The notes: generated by a model from the letters alone, not told the origin. Numbered from the stretch's first letter, positions 1 to 11,496 are shown. The stretch: 64,000 nt of DNA from Hofstenia miamia (GCA_004352715.1 SCFE01000048.1:1638368-1702367), one strand, 5' to 3'. Numbers and translations: made by a program.

Positions 1-659
1 TTGGTTTTTGCATAGCAAAATTGAATATTTTTACTTGTATATAAAATTTGTTTTACCTATTTACAAGTCATTGTATTTTTAACATTAATTGCTATAGCGA
101 AAATGCGATCTCTTTTTGGTTAATTTGTTCTACCTGTATTATCTTCAAATAGTTTTGTTTTCCCGAAATAAACCATTGTATGTGTACCCTTTTCGTAAAA
201 AAAAAATTGATAGCATTGAGGAAAACGAAATCTGTGATAGCAAGGAATATTTTTTTGAAGTCTCTCAAAAACGATATAAGCAATGTATGTATAACCTTTT
301 TGAAATTATGGAAAATTTGATACGTGTGGTTCGCCATTGCGTCCTGTGTTTTTACGTGTAATAGAAAATTAGTTTGTAATGTGTACGTATCCCACAAAGG
401 ATTGTAAAAATAAGCAGCAATAGAAAAATCACAAAATGTGATGTAATGTATATAGGTGAGTGTAATGTGTGTTATAACAAAATGCAATGTTATGTATATT
501 AGGAAAAATTAGTCATTATATAAAACAAAGTAAATTTGGGTGCGAATCATTAAAGCAGGTCCGAATGTGCTAATTAAAAATGCATTAGCGAGCTGTCAAA
601 AAAATCAATTAGCAAGATCTTCAAAGCACTTAGCGCCAAGTATCAATTAGATGACTCAA

Positions 660-800
660 TGCCCCAACCACCCCCTTCGATATTCACGGTCTGTCACGTG
701 ACATGTGACGTCATAAGCTCTCGACCAATCAGAAGCGTTTTTGTGGCGTCTCCTTCACTTGGCCATTACTACTCACATATCTGACCAATGAAAAAAAGGG
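660..800 (+). promoter_or_regulatory. Promoter-like cluster: E-box, CRE and CCAAT boxes
   Basis: Within about 110 bases there is a CACGTG E-box (CACGTGAC), a perfect cAMP-response element (TGACGTCA), and two CCAAT boxes (ACCAATCAG and GACCAATGA), in DNA less AT-rich than its surroundings. In animals, CRE plus CCAAT (NF-Y) clusters lie just upstream of transcription starts, often of growth or cell-cycle genes. It lies about 70 to 200 bases upstream of a reading frame that begins at 866. CCAAT boxes work in both directions, so it could also drive minus-strand transcription. That it is a promoter is inference from motif clustering. Confidence 0.45.
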
Positions 801-865
801 GAAACATTCAGCCTTTGCATTAATAACGTGTGACAGTTATTATGCTGGTATGCATTGTATGTCTC

Positions 866-1500
866 ATGTCTAATCGCAGGTTAACCAGAAGTGCATCACC
901 CCAGCAGCCTACTAGTGCAATCAGCAAAAATAGGCGGGAAGATTTAATACACGTTTCAAGTGATATTTGGTCACAATCAGACACAATTGGATCTATCAGT
1001 AGCCAATTGCGCTCCTGAAACGGGTCCACAACGTGTGAGCTCCTCTCTAAAAGCCAATCAGTTGAAAACTTAAATAAACTTGGTAGTCATCCTGTTGATT
1101 GTAAATCTTTTTCACTGCCAAGTTCACCAACTGCTGCTCTGACCACATTGTCATCATTAGATTCTCAACCTCCACGTGCTGTGCGCCGTAAAGGAAAGAA
1201 AACAATAGCACACAAACGTGCTCCTCCTGTTCGATCTCCAATATCATAAACACTTAACAGTCGAAATACCGCCACCAAACATACAATTTCTCCTCAGCGG
1301 TCACCCCATTTACAAACAGTAAAAGAAACACCGAACAAGGCGGAATTTACAACTGGTTTTCAGTGTCACAACCAAATAGACCTCTATCCCTTTCTGAAAC
1401 ACTTTCTCCTTTTTTGGTGAGACCTCGTACAAGTAAGAAGAATTCCGCTTTTTCTTCGGCATTTGAAGATCTCCCCATCAGTGATACCTTTTCTATATAA
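866..1500 (+). pseudogene. Broken Ser/Pro/Lys-rich reading frame of unknown identity
   Basis: From the ATG at 866 one frame reads MSNRRLTRSASPQQPTS and stays protein-like to about 1365, interrupted by a TGA at 1016-1018 and a TAA at 1246-1248. After a one-base shift near 1365 another frame continues to a TAA at 1498-1500 (ending FEDLPISDTFSI). The composition (Ser, Pro, Lys, Arg, with SP and TP pairs) suggests a disordered nuclear phosphoprotein. I do not recognise the family. The two stops and the shift suggest a pseudogene or a poor-quality assembly. The cluster of CRE/CCAAT motifs just upstream argues that it derives from a real transcribed gene rather than from a transposon. Confidence 0.35.
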
Positions 1501-1794
1501 GAATTAAATATGCAATAATTTTATTTTTTCAGATGTAATTATTTTATGTAATAAGCAAAAGCCCTCATTATGGAAAGTAATTCAAGGAGAAAAAGGCTGT
1601 CTGTGAAATATTTTGAAAAAGACCAATCTTAGAGAAACTGATCGCAGCGCTTGCTATATACTTGTAATAAATACAAGAGTAACGCATTTAATTAACGCTT
1701 AAAGTACATGGTCTACAAATTGTAACATGCAACAAAAACTGCAAAATACTCGAGAATATATAAATTCATTTAGTACATAAGAGACAAAATTACT

Positions 1795-2262
1795 CTTTTT
1801 CTAATATTCTATGAGCTGGACAGAGAGGATTCCAAGTTTTACAGATTGAATGGCATGACTTCTTGCAGTACCAACATTTTGCAACCCAACTCACTCTCTG
1901 ATCAACTAAAGGATCGTAAGGAGAGTGAATCAATCAATATTTCAAGGCTGATTCTTTGTAATTTGAAGGTAAATGCTTATTCATTGCATAACGTTTTCTT
2001 GCACATGATTTTTTATAAACTACTTGTGCTGTACTTGAATGTGATCAGCTTTGTACAATAAAAAGGAATTATTCACTGAAATGTCTAACACCTCAAAGAA
2101 CAGCAATAATGGCCATCTGCGAGTCTTTCTCCTACATGTAAATTCCTCAATATTTTCATCCATCATATAAAGTCCGCCTTTGTTGTAGTCCAATATTATT
2201 TGTGGTTTGAGTTGAGGCTCTTGACTAATGTTGCTTGCTGAATGTGATGAACTCAACAACAC
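1795..2262 (-). pseudogene. piggyBac-type transposase remnant (C-terminal half)
   Basis: Reading the minus strand from 2262, a frame contains ILDYNKGGLYMMDENIEEF, then CRRKTRRWPL and a hydrophobic LLFFEVLDISVNNSFLLY. This is the hallmark late segment of piggyBac (DDE_Tnp_1_7 family) transposases, which read YN-x-T-KGGVD-x-x-D followed by S/C-RKT-x-RWP. About 200 bases further on, a second frame gives CWYCKKSCHSICKTWNPLC, which matches the cysteine-rich C-terminal zinc-binding domain that ends piggyBac transposases. The catalytic Asp of the GGVD motif is not preserved (KGGLYMMD), and frameshifts separate the blocks, so the copy is dead. No TTAA-flanked CCC/GGG ends were located. Confidence 0.65.
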
Positions 2263-2359
2263 TACAACCCTATTCCTTTTGCAAGCATAACTTACAAAAA
2301 TTTGCTGGAAAACAGTTCATGCCATTATTTCCTTAAGAAATAGGGAACATCATGCCTAG

Positions 2360-2874
2360 TTAGTCTCATGGTGCCTAACAGTGTAAATTATATGACAAAA
2401 AAGCAAATAAACTTTCAAGTTCATCTTGTAGATGAGCAAAGTTTCTCTGCACTTGAGAAAGAATATTACGTGAACTTGGTCGGCCAGGGGTGAAGGGAAT
2501 GTCGCAATATTGGATACAAGAAGGAGAAACATTAATTTAACATACATGTAACAGTGACACAGTTGTCTGATTATGAGGAGTCTGTGCTATCCTCATACTG
2601 AAATACTGAACTTCAAGAAGCACTGATCAAATTCACCTTGATCTGGAGGTTCTTTTTCTTCAACATCTTGTTGAATTTCTCTTGTTTCATCGTGATCTTT
2701 AATTATTCGGTCCTCATCTAAGTCAGCATCTACAGAAATTGCTGTAAAGAACTGAGTGGCATTCAAAAAACATTGTTGCTTTGGTCTGCTTGCAATGGTT
2801 ACAAATTGTAGAACATGTACATTAACTAAATAATTACTCATATCTAAAACCACAAAAGAAATATTTACTGACAT
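2360..2874 (-). pseudogene. Coding-like fragments, possibly the N-terminal part of the piggyBac remnant
   Basis: On the minus strand an open stretch from 2874 to 2593 contains an acidic run (DADLDEDRIIKDHDETREI and then QQDVEEKEPPDQ). A second frame at about 2545-2395 reads IQYCDIPFTPGRPSSRN and then SQVQRNFAHLQDELESLFA before a stop. piggyBac transposases usually start with an acidic disordered region, and these fragments lie upstream of the recognised piggyBac block in the same orientation, so they may belong to it. Alternatively they are exons of an unrelated gene: the acidic stretch is bounded by a plausible acceptor (TTTCTGTAG) and donor (AAG|GTGAAT). I could not join the pieces in frame. 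Confidence 0.25.
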
Positions 2875-3069
2875 TGCAGCAAATTAGTAATCAACCAATG
2901 CAATCTATGTTTGCATGAAGGCACAGGCTAATCAAGTCATCCAAAACTACAGTAGCAATAAATTAATCAGTAGTTTCTACAAATTGTAGAGCATGTACTG
3001 ATAAGGGTTAATAAAAGTTTGCTAAGCAAATAACAACTGTTTGCAACGCTACTCTAAAACTTAAATGCA

Positions 3070-3771
3070 ATGAGTGAGAGAATAGTCATAGGATATTGGG
3101 CAATTCGAGGTTTGGTACAACCCATAAGAACCTTATTAGCCTATGCAAAAGTCGACTACGAATATAACCAATACAATTACGCAATAAAGGAGAATGGTGA
3201 TCTAGAGGATGTCGATCATTGGTTCACAAAAAAGCATTCAATGGGTCTGACTTACCCTAACTTGCCATATCTCATTGATGGCGATTTTAAGCTGACTGAG
3301 TCTCTAGCAATTTTAGCATATCTTGGTGACATTTACGATCTTCACGGCAGGACATCCGAAGAACGTGCACTGACAGTCATGCATTCGGAGGTGGCAATGA
3401 GCTTTCGTCTTGCTTTTTCGAAAGTTTGCAATTTGGATCAAAGTAATTTTGAGGAAAATAAAAAGAACTATTTCGATAAAGAGTCTCTAAATACTCCCTC
3501 ACAAAGGAATGCCCGTGTATTCCTTAAGGATTTTGAGAGTGCACTACAAGATAAACAATGGCTACTTGGGGAAATATTAACTTACGCTGATTTTCTTTTG
3601 TACGAAACTCTTTACGCTCATTGCAAATTATACAACAATGCTCTTCTCGATGAATACCCAAACTTGAAAAACTTTTCAACACGATTTCTTGAGCTACCTG
3701 GTATTTCGGAGATCGAGGAAAAAACGAAGCATTTGCTTATAAATTCACCATTAGCTGCATTTTCTGGTTGA
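3070..3771 (+). CDS. Mu-type glutathione S-transferase, single exon
   Basis: Cytosolic glutathione S-transferase, predicted to conjugate glutathione to electrophiles. The 233-residue product starts MSERIVIGYWAIRGLVQPIR, the thioredoxin-fold N-terminus of mu-class enzymes, with the catalytic Tyr of GYW at about residue 9. NLPYLIDGDFKLTESLAIL (about 74-92) is the glutathione-binding segment with cis-Pro and the ES pair (QS in most mu enzymes). LTYADFLLYETL (about 174-185) is the C-terminal helical N-capping region (T-x-x-D). Length is slightly above the usual 215-225. The start is the first ATG in frame, with no upstream coding match. The frame is intact, without introns, although mu GST genes are usually multi-exon, so a retrogene origin is possible. 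A polyadenylation signal lies 67 bases after the stop. Assignment to class mu rather than sigma or a related class is by overall pattern. Confidence 0.9.
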   Translation: MSERIVIGYWAIRGLVQPIRTLLAYAKVDYEYNQYNYAIKENGDLEDVDHWFTKKHSMGLTYPNLPYLIDGDFKLTESLAILAYLGDIYDLHGRTSEERALTVMHSEVAMSFRLAFSKVCNLDQSNFEENKKNYFDKESLNTPSQRNARVFLKDFESALQDKQWLLGEILTYADFLLYETLYAHCKLYNNALLDEYPNLKNFSTRFLELPGISEIEEKTKHLLINSPLAAFSG

Positions 3772-3837
3772 GATTAAATGTGATATTATTCTTTGCGATG
3801 AATCAAGCTGCAATGAATATATATTTAATGATTCCTG

Positions 3838-3843
3838 AATAAA
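3838..3843 (+). terminator. AATAAA polyadenylation signal of the GST gene
   Basis: The AATAAA hexamer lies 67 bases downstream of the GST stop codon, on the same strand, and is the first one after it. This supports a short 3' UTR. Confidence 0.6.
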
Positions 3844-4379
3844 TCATTCGTTTTCCTTTACATTTTGAGCTGCACAGTCATTTTGCAACCAAAGTAATTC
3901 TTTGATTTTCTTTGTTTACATGTTTCTACAATGTAAAATGTGTTAAAAACTCAGGCCCAAACCCGGCCCGGACTGGTTGATCTAAATAATTTATGCTGTC
4001 CTCGCCTATTTAAATTCATGCCAATTTGTATGGTTTGGAACTTCGAAGAATATCTACACATTGAAATTCAAAATCGTGTGCTACATTTTGAAGATTATAT
4101 GATACTAATCTAAAATTTAAAAATGTAAATTTGATTTTTCTACTATTTGTTAAAAGCATATATAGCATTCACTGCACTTACAATGACTTGCATGCATTGT
4201 TGCGTAATGGTCAGTTTCTTAAATGTCGCCCCAAGTCCGAACCTGCTCAAACGCTGTACAGTCTATGTCCATCTCTTTCTATCTACATTCGGAATAGAAA
4301 CTGGTTGTTAAATACATAGACAGTTTGACCATAGATCACTTTCGCTATTTTATATTGCCGTGAGGTTTCTAAGTTTATT

Positions 4380-4500
4380 CAATATATATATATATATATA
4401 TATTATAAATATATATATATGTAATAAATATATATGTATGCAATATATATATAATAAATATATATATATATATATATGTAATAAATATATATATGCATTA

Positions 4501-4544
<44 letters not shown>

Positions 4545-4545
4545 G
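4380..4545. repeat. (AT)n microsatellite, compound
   Basis: About 165 bases of TATATA runs broken by short TGTAATAAA and TGCATTATG interruptions. Open frames across it encode only Tyr/Ile repeats and are not genes. Confidence 0.9.
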
Positions 4546-5479
4546 TTCTAGATTGTGGCTCACCTTTACGCAGGTCGCGGTTCATTTATAATTGCTAGGG
4601 TAAAAGAAAACTAACAGATTTAAGGGGAAGTGTAATCTTGGAAATTTTTAAACATTTTACATATTTTTGTATTATTTTATTGTAGTAGTAAAAGATTTTA
4701 TATTGCATAATGCAAATCATATTACAATAATGACATTGTTAAAATAAAATTTATAATTATTGCAGGAGTAACTTCTTTACACTATACAAGACATTCTCAT
4801 TGCTTCTAGGAAAATAATTAGAAAGCAAAGAAAGGTATATCAAGCTCTTGATATCAAATATAATCCAAGACAAGACACTGTTTTGGAACTTTCTAACGGT
4901 TATATGTAGCCCTTAGGATGCCAAACAAGGCATGTGTACATGCGAATGGGAAGAACATAGGATACAAGAGCTTTTGTTAGAGTCAATATGTATTATGTGC
5001 AACGAACATTTCTTTTGATCATGTATAACATTTTCAGCGCCTTTGAAAGTCGGGTTCAAAAATGATTAAAGCAAGAAAGATTTGTAGCTCAAAAACGCCT
5101 ATAAAACCTTTTAAAGAAGACAGGTAAACAATTTGCAAATAAAATGTTTTGACGATACTTTATGTTACAATACTTTGTCCGTATTTTACCGGTCAATGTC
5201 AGCTGGGTAGGGTTGTGGGTTATTGTTGGACGGTCAGGAAAAGTGTCGCTTCCCACCCTGATATATATTTATATATAATAAACTGTATTTTAAGCTTACA
5301 ATACAGTAAATTAAACTACAAACTTCAAAACTAAAAAAATAAAAATAATTAATAACAGGATAAATATCGATCAGGAAAGATGTTCTTTGATGAAAATAAT
5401 TTCGGTAGATTGTTTTTTCTTAATTTTGATGTAGCGAATTCAGTTCTTTTGCTAATGAATTGCTTTAGTGGATGTGTTT

Positions 5480-7075
5480 GAGAGTATTCAATGTGTTGTG
5501 CTTTGTCTTTTGCTTTAAAGCTAAAATACGCTCTGAAATATCCAAAAAATGGATCACCATTCGCGAAAAATCGTCTGATAATATAGATAACCTGAAAAAT
5601 GCTCTTTCGCGTGAAACTTGGACTTCTGTATACTTTGCGGTTGATCCTAGCAACATGATCAAAAGCTTTCTTGATATTCTTGAATCCTATGTAGATGAAT
5701 ATTGTCCTGAAAAAAAATTCTTGTTACTAATCATTCTCGCAAAAACATAAAGAATGACAAGCCTTGGATTTCCGATTTCTGCAAAAAATTAATAACAAAA
5801 AATGACGCTTTTAAATTTTTTTCTAACGCCCGTACTCCTGAAAGTTATGCATTATACAAAAAAGCTAGAAATATTTCTAATATAGAAAATCGTAAAGCTT
5901 ACAATGAGTATATTAAACATGAATATAGAAAATTACCGAACCAAAAGAGTAAATGGAAATTGATTAACGAAATTTCGAATTGTACCAAATCAAAATCTTC
6001 TTCCACAGAAAAAATTGTAGACCCTGATGGAAATCAATACGTCTCTAATTTTGAAATTTCCAATATTTTAAATCAAACATTTGCAAACCTAGGTAATTAT
6101 GACGGTCCCCAAACAAAATTCCAGGAAATAAATCCTAATAGGCACACCCCTGAATTTGGTTTTCGCTTTATAACAAGTTTTGAAGTAATTAAAACAAGTC
6201 AAGCAGCCCCTCGAAAATTCCAATATGGTTACTAAAAAACAATGCGAAATACATTGCCGAACCTTTAAATTATATCTTTAATGAATGCTTAAAATGGAAT
6301 ATTTTTCCCGATTTCTTGAAACAGGCTCATATTATTCCAATTTACAAAAATGACGACCCAAAGTGTCCCAAAAACTATCGACCTATATCTATTACATCAC
6401 CAATCAGTAAAATATTTGAANNNNNNNNNNNNNNNNNNNNNNNNNNNNNNNNNNNNNNNNNNNNNNNNNNNNNNNNNNNNNNNNNNNNNNNNNNNNNNNN
6501 NNNNNNNNNNNNNNNNNNNNNNNNNNNNNNNNNNNNNNNNNNNNNNNNNNNNNNNNNATTACATCACCAATCAGTAAAATATTTGAAAGAATATTACATG
6601 AACAAATTACACTTTATTTAAATCATCATAAACTATGCTCCAAATCACAATTTGGTTTCAGAAAAAATTACTCAACATCAGACGCACTTATACAAACGAC
6701 AGAAAAATGGAGAGCACTATTAGACTCTAATAAATTTGTTGCTATTGCCTGTCTTGACCTCTCAAAAGCATTCGATTCTATTAACCATGATATATTAATA
6801 AGAAAATTAAAAAATATTGGTTTTTCTCTTAACAGTGCTCACCTTATATCTAATTACTCAAGTAATAGACTTCAGCGAGTTAAATTAAATGATAATGATT
6901 CAAATTGGTTGTCTGTCAATAATGGTGTACCTCAAGGAATCATACTAGGCCCCCTGTTTTTTAATATTTATGTGAATGACATGAAGGAAATTACTGACTG
7001 CGAAATAACACAATACGCCGATGATACATCTATTTACTGTGGAAATAAATCCTTAGATATTAACGTAATTGTATA
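5480..7075 (+). mobile_element. Non-LTR retrotransposon (LINE) fragment with reverse transcriptase
   Basis: Fragments of one LINE ORF2 run left to right over several frames. First comes a linker region (SRETWTSVYFAVDPSN, then KPWISDFCKKLITKNDAF). Then come fingers (HIIPIYKNDDPKCPKNYRPI, the K-x-x-x-x-NYRPIS motif). After the gap the palm reads QFGFRKNYSTSDA, CLDLSKAFDSINHDIL (catalytic Asp in AFDSINH), NNGVPQGIILGPLFFNIY and QYADDTSIYCG (the YADD catalytic box). The element is truncated at both ends and stops just after the YADD block at a TAA at 7073. Motif spacing resembles Jockey/CR1-group elements, but the clade is a guess. The endonuclease domain and tail are missing. Confidence 0.85.
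6421..6557. other. Assembly gap (137 N) flanked by a 30-base duplicate
   Basis: The 30 bases before the gap (6391-6420) are repeated exactly after it (6558-6587). Both encode the same ITSPISKIFE part of the reverse transcriptase, so the gap probably represents an unmerged overlap of two contig ends rather than missing sequence. Confidence 0.85.
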
Positions 7076-7079
7076 AATT

Positions 7080-8655
7080 CACTTGTACAAATTATTAATC
7101 ACTAAATAAGCATTATCAGGAATTATAATATATCACTCTTAGTTGTTTTTGTCTTTTTATTCCTTTTTCCTGATTTTTATTTATTTTCTTCTTGATTATG
7201 CCACACTTTAGTATTGTAGGTGTTTAATATACTAAAACTAGGAAAGGAAATGTACACAATTATGAATAGGAACTATGTTAACTAGACCTGATGTTTTCCT
7301 ATCTTGTTCAATATTTCATTCATTATTTCTTTAATGAATTTGTTAATAAAATTACGTGTGGATATTAGTTCTTCCTAAGATTCAATTTAAATTTGAATAT
7401 TTATTGGCTTGAGACAAAAAATTTCAATGCATTGCTCCGTTAATTAGTGCTATTTTCTATGCTACAGATGAATTTGAATTAAAATTTAAAACTAAAACTG
7501 TATGATTTGGCTCTTTATAAAATCTATAATATGTGGATTAAATTATGAAGCAATGAACTTAAAAATAATCGAAAGTATATTCAAAAGATCTATGCAACCA
7601 ACTCTTAACACCAAAGATTATTACATCTACAAGAATAAATTCCTTATAATTAATGTTTAATTGGATAATATTATCTTATCAACAAAATAGCGCATATTTA
7701 AAGGGAATTTTTGTAAACGCAGTCTAATGCTTTTATTAAAATTACTAAGGTTCCTTAATAACAATATGATTTAAATAATATGTCCCATTTATATTTTTAG
7801 TATTTGAATGAAAAGTTATCAAAGAAAAGGGCATTATTCCAATTTCCAATTGAAATTGAGCTTTAGGTGTTTTATCAACACAGGATCTTTTGGTCCAATG
7901 TTTTTTCACAAGTGCATTCAATATATAAAATGCAACTAATTATACATTGATCAGAATATGGCCACTCACTATGCTCATACTTAAAATGCTTAATGTTCCA
8001 ACGAAAAACATTTAATTATCATCAAGGCGGTGATTATTATGCTGGCATGTATAGATGATGTACTGAGATCAACAGTAATAAGTAAATAACTTAATTAGTG
8101 TCTCTCGGTATATTTTTGAGGAATCGATATTACCATCACCCATCACCATTAACAAACTGTTTTAATTTAAGCAATGAATTATTTCAGCTTCAATTCGGTG
8201 ATGAATCCGTCCAATAATCCTTTATTATGAGCAGAAGAAATGCTGATTTAATGTTTGTCTTGTAGTATTAGCTTTAATTATTTTGTGTTAGATCTCTAAA
8301 ATAACGAAATAATTGATATCAATTAGCTCTCGAAGTGTAATTCGAATCTAAGTCAGTTACTCATGCTTCACAAATATCTATAGTATAGATTTACAACTTT
8401 CTACTTGTTCATTGTATTAGGATTTAAGATGAACATTGATGAGCATCTTACAACAAAAATCATCATATGTATATATCTGAGCAACATTGTATCAAAAGTA
8501 AAAGAAAAAATTTAGCACCTAAAATATCACAATACTAGTAAGTACTGAGGCTAATAACTGAATTAAATGGTCAGTTTTTCTATAAAATTTTAAGCTATAT
8601 AGTGGTTGTTTAATGTTAGCAAATATTACTTAAATATAGGGAGATTAAGTTTAGA
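7080..8655. other. AT-rich noncoding stretch
   Basis: I see no protein-like frame, RNA gene or element end in this interval between the LINE fragment and the Tc1-like transposon. It has scattered A/T runs and short direct repeats only. Confidence 0.5.
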
Positions 8656-8659
8656 ATTA

Positions 8660-10407
8660 CAGTGTCGTTCAAAAGTATTGCACCAAGCAAAAATTTTACA
8701 TTTTTATTACTTAGTTTCAAGGCAATGCATTATCCATGTATTTCTATAGTATAATTAAACGTATTTTGTCATACTATACTTTGTAGCAATAATTTCTTTC
8801 TCATGACATATTTTTAGAATTTGTTCAAACAAAATATTGAATTATTATAAAGTATATGAATTATGTATATACATGTATTTACAGAAATATAAAAGTTTGC
8901 AATATGAGAACATAATTACACAATACAAATATAGAAACTGAAGATCATGAATATGACATTGAATCAAAAAGTCAAGAAGTTTAAGCAAAAAGTATTAATA
9001 TTTATTTGAATAACCACGATTGCTTAGTACCGCTTGAATACTCCGAGGCATGCTGTTGCTGAGTTTTTCACAAACCTCTTTCGATACTTCTTGACACCAG
9101 ATACGCTTGATTTCCTCTTTCAGCTGCTGAATGGACGTCATGGACTTTCCTTCTAACTTCTTTTTTATAATTTGCTAAAGATTTTCTATCGGATTAAGAT
9201 CCGGGCTGTTACCCGGCCAATCCAATAGCTCAATATTATTTTCTGCGAACCATTTCTTTGATTTCTTGGAGACGTGACATAGGGCACTGTCTTGCTGGAA
9301 TACCGTACATTCAGCCATGCTCATAAAAAGAAGAAGTTTCTCATCCAACAATGCTGTGTATGACGTGGAGCTCATTCTTTCATTCTGTTCCGTAAATGTA
9401 AGGCCACCTCTACCATGGTGGCTAAAGCACCCCCAGACCATAACAGACGGTGGATGCTTCACAGTTTTGATGGTGTATCTGGGGTCATTGGGATTGCTGC
9501 CTGATGGTCTTCTAACGTGTTGGTGGGTGTTTCGGTTAAGCTTAAATGTACTTTCATCGCTGAATAGAACTTTTTTCCAGTCTTGAGAGGTCCACATTTG
9601 ATATCTTCTACAGAAAGCTAGTCTTTTTCTCCGCATTGTGACCGTAAGTAAGGGCTTTTTGGAAGGCTTGCGGGCTGGGGCGGAAAAAGAAGATCGTAAG
9701 CGACGCTTAATAGTGCTCGTGGAAACATTTGCACCTTGATAACCAAGTTCAGCTTTAATTTCATTCGCTGTAATGAATGGCGATTTAACTGCATGACGAT
9801 GAATTACGGCGTCGGTACGTGGAGTTGTTACTTTTGGACGGCCTTTTCTTTGTTTTGAGGTAGTTTAACCAGTCTGTTGAAAACGATTAATGATGCGAGT
9901 TATTGTAGAATGAGAAGCGCCTATTATTGCTGCAATTTCTCTGTGTGTCTTGCTAGTATTAGTCGCCAAAGTGATGATTTTCTCCCTTTCAGATTTGGAC
10001 AACTCTTTTTGCTTAGTCATGTTGAATTCTGACGGACGCAATGCAGTATAAACTGTTAACAAGCTGTATTGTGTGTTTGCTTTTCTTATTATAATAACTG
10101 ACACCTGATTGGTTGCAAATTAATAAGCAGAACAGCAGTATAAATTAATAATTAATTAATAATAAAAACTCTGCCACCTCTCCTGCCTAACAGTTAGACA
10201 TTCTGCACTGATTTACTATGAATAAAAATCAATGTTTTAATTGATATGTCAGCTATGCAGGTGATTTTCGAACACAAAACATTACTATATTCTTTAGATA
10301 GCAAAATATATATGTACTTATGGTGAAGGTTTTAAAAAATACTATAATTGATGGTAAATTTACAAACATTAAAAAATTGTTTGGTGCAATACTTTTGAAC
10401 GACACTG
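8660..10407 (-). mobile_element. Tc1-like DNA transposon, complete but disabled
   Basis: The element is bounded by perfect 27-base terminal inverted repeats starting CAGTGTCGTTCAAAAGTATT (8660-8686 and, inverted, 10381-10407) and flanked by the TA dinucleotide that Tc1/mariner elements duplicate (8658-8659 and 10408-10409). Length is about 1.75 kb, normal for the family. It carries one minus-strand transposase gene with two in-frame stops. Both ends look intact, so it could be mobilised in trans if an active relative exists. Confidence 0.9.
8995..10020 (-). pseudogene. Tc1-like transposase, full length with two in-frame stops
   Basis: A DD34E transposase of about 341 codons, starting MTKQKELSKSEREKIITLA and ending RGYSNKY. 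An N-terminal paired-like helix-turn-helix (THREIAAIIGASHSTITRII) binds the terminal repeats. A GRPKVTTPRTD linker follows. The catalytic blocks read KKVLFSDESTFKL (first Asp), VFQQDSALCHVSKKS (second Asp) and WPGNSPDLNPIENL (Glu). A TAA interrupts the frame just after RFQQTG, and a TAG replaces the highly conserved Trp codon after PIENL (normally PIENLW, so a likely TGG to TAG change). No frameshift is visible, so inactivation looks recent. The start was chosen because the upstream extension in the same frame runs through untranslated leader typical of Tc1. Confidence 0.85.
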
Positions 10408-10410
10408 TAT

Positions 10411-10414
10411 NNNN
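10411..10414. other. Four-base gap joining two versions of the Tc1-like element
   Basis: Sequence to the left is the right end of the Tc1-like element. Sequence to the right restarts inside the same element, repeating 9804-10407. Confidence 0.8.
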
Positions 10415-11000
10415 TTACGGCGTCGGTACGTGGAGTTGTTACTTTTGGACGGCCTTTTCTTTGCTTTGAGGTAGTTTCACCAGTCTGTTGAAAACGATTA
10501 ATGATGCGAGTTATTGTAGAATGAGAAGCGCCTATTATTGCTGCAATTTCTCTGTGTGTCTTGCTAGTATTAGTCGCCAAAGTGATGATTTTCTCCCTTT
10601 CAGATTTGGACAACTCTCTTTGCTTAGTCATGTTGAATTCTGACGGACGCAATGCAGTATAAACTGTTAACAAGCTGTATTGTGTGTTTGCTTTTCTTAT
10701 TATAATAACTGACACCTGATTGGTGCAAATTAATAAGCAGAACAGCAGTATAAATTAATAATTAATTAATAATAAAAACTCTGCCACCTCTCCTGCACTG
10801 ATTTACTATGAATAAAAATCAATGTTTTAATTGATATGTCAGCTATGCAGGTGATTTTCGAACACAAAACATTACTATATTCTTTAGATAGCAAAATATA
10901 TATGTACTTATGGTGAAGGTTTTAAAAAATACTATAATAATTGATGGTAAATTTACAAACATTAAAAAATTGTTTGGTGCAATACTTTTGAACGACACTG
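10415..11000 (-). mobile_element. Second, partial version of the Tc1-like element (right half)
   Basis: This 586-base stretch matches 9804-10407, with several substitutions, a 22-base deletion near 10795 relative to the first version and a 3-base insertion near 10938. It ends with the same terminal inverted repeat (to 11000) and TA. The transposase N-terminus (10631 down to 10415, MTKQRELSKSE) reads through the position that is a stop in the other version (GETTSKQRKGRPKV). It is probably the other haplotype left unmerged, or less likely a true neighbouring copy. Confidence 0.8.
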
Positions 11001-11496
11001 TATATAATCGACTTTCATTGAATATACTGATAATAATTTATGCTAATAATCTAGGCATTGCTTCTCAATAATTTTAAAAAGTGTAAAATACGTAACATAA
11101 TAATTCTGTATTTATAGTTTTGTGTTTATATTCAATCTGCTAGATTGGCAAAACACACAATGCACAATGCTGTTTTGATTTTTTAGTTGATATAGCATAC
11201 ATATGGTTCACTGAAAGAATGTGTTTCGTCTTAACTCTTAGAAAAATATTTTTTTGAATGGATCACTATTTAAAAATACTTGTTGATGGGGGAATTTTTT
11301 TTTGGTTTGGCTACCATAGCTATTTAATCCAATCACACTACTGTTAATAAACAATCCATAAGTTGACCATTACAAAACCAGAAGAATCCCAATGTTTTGA
11401 GCAGCAAGTGCAGCAAGGTTTTCGCCTCTCTATAGGTGATAAATGATATGTATGCTGGATGAACAATATATAAAATATAATCAACGTGCAAATAAA

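Noticed and set aside
92-487. 131-codon minus-strand frame at the start of the window
   Set aside because: Phe/Ile/His-rich, typical of random AT-rich DNA, with an equally open overlapping plus-strand frame and no recognisable motif.
4403-4585. Tyr/Ile repeat protein
   Set aside because: Translation of an (AT)n microsatellite; no coding evidence.
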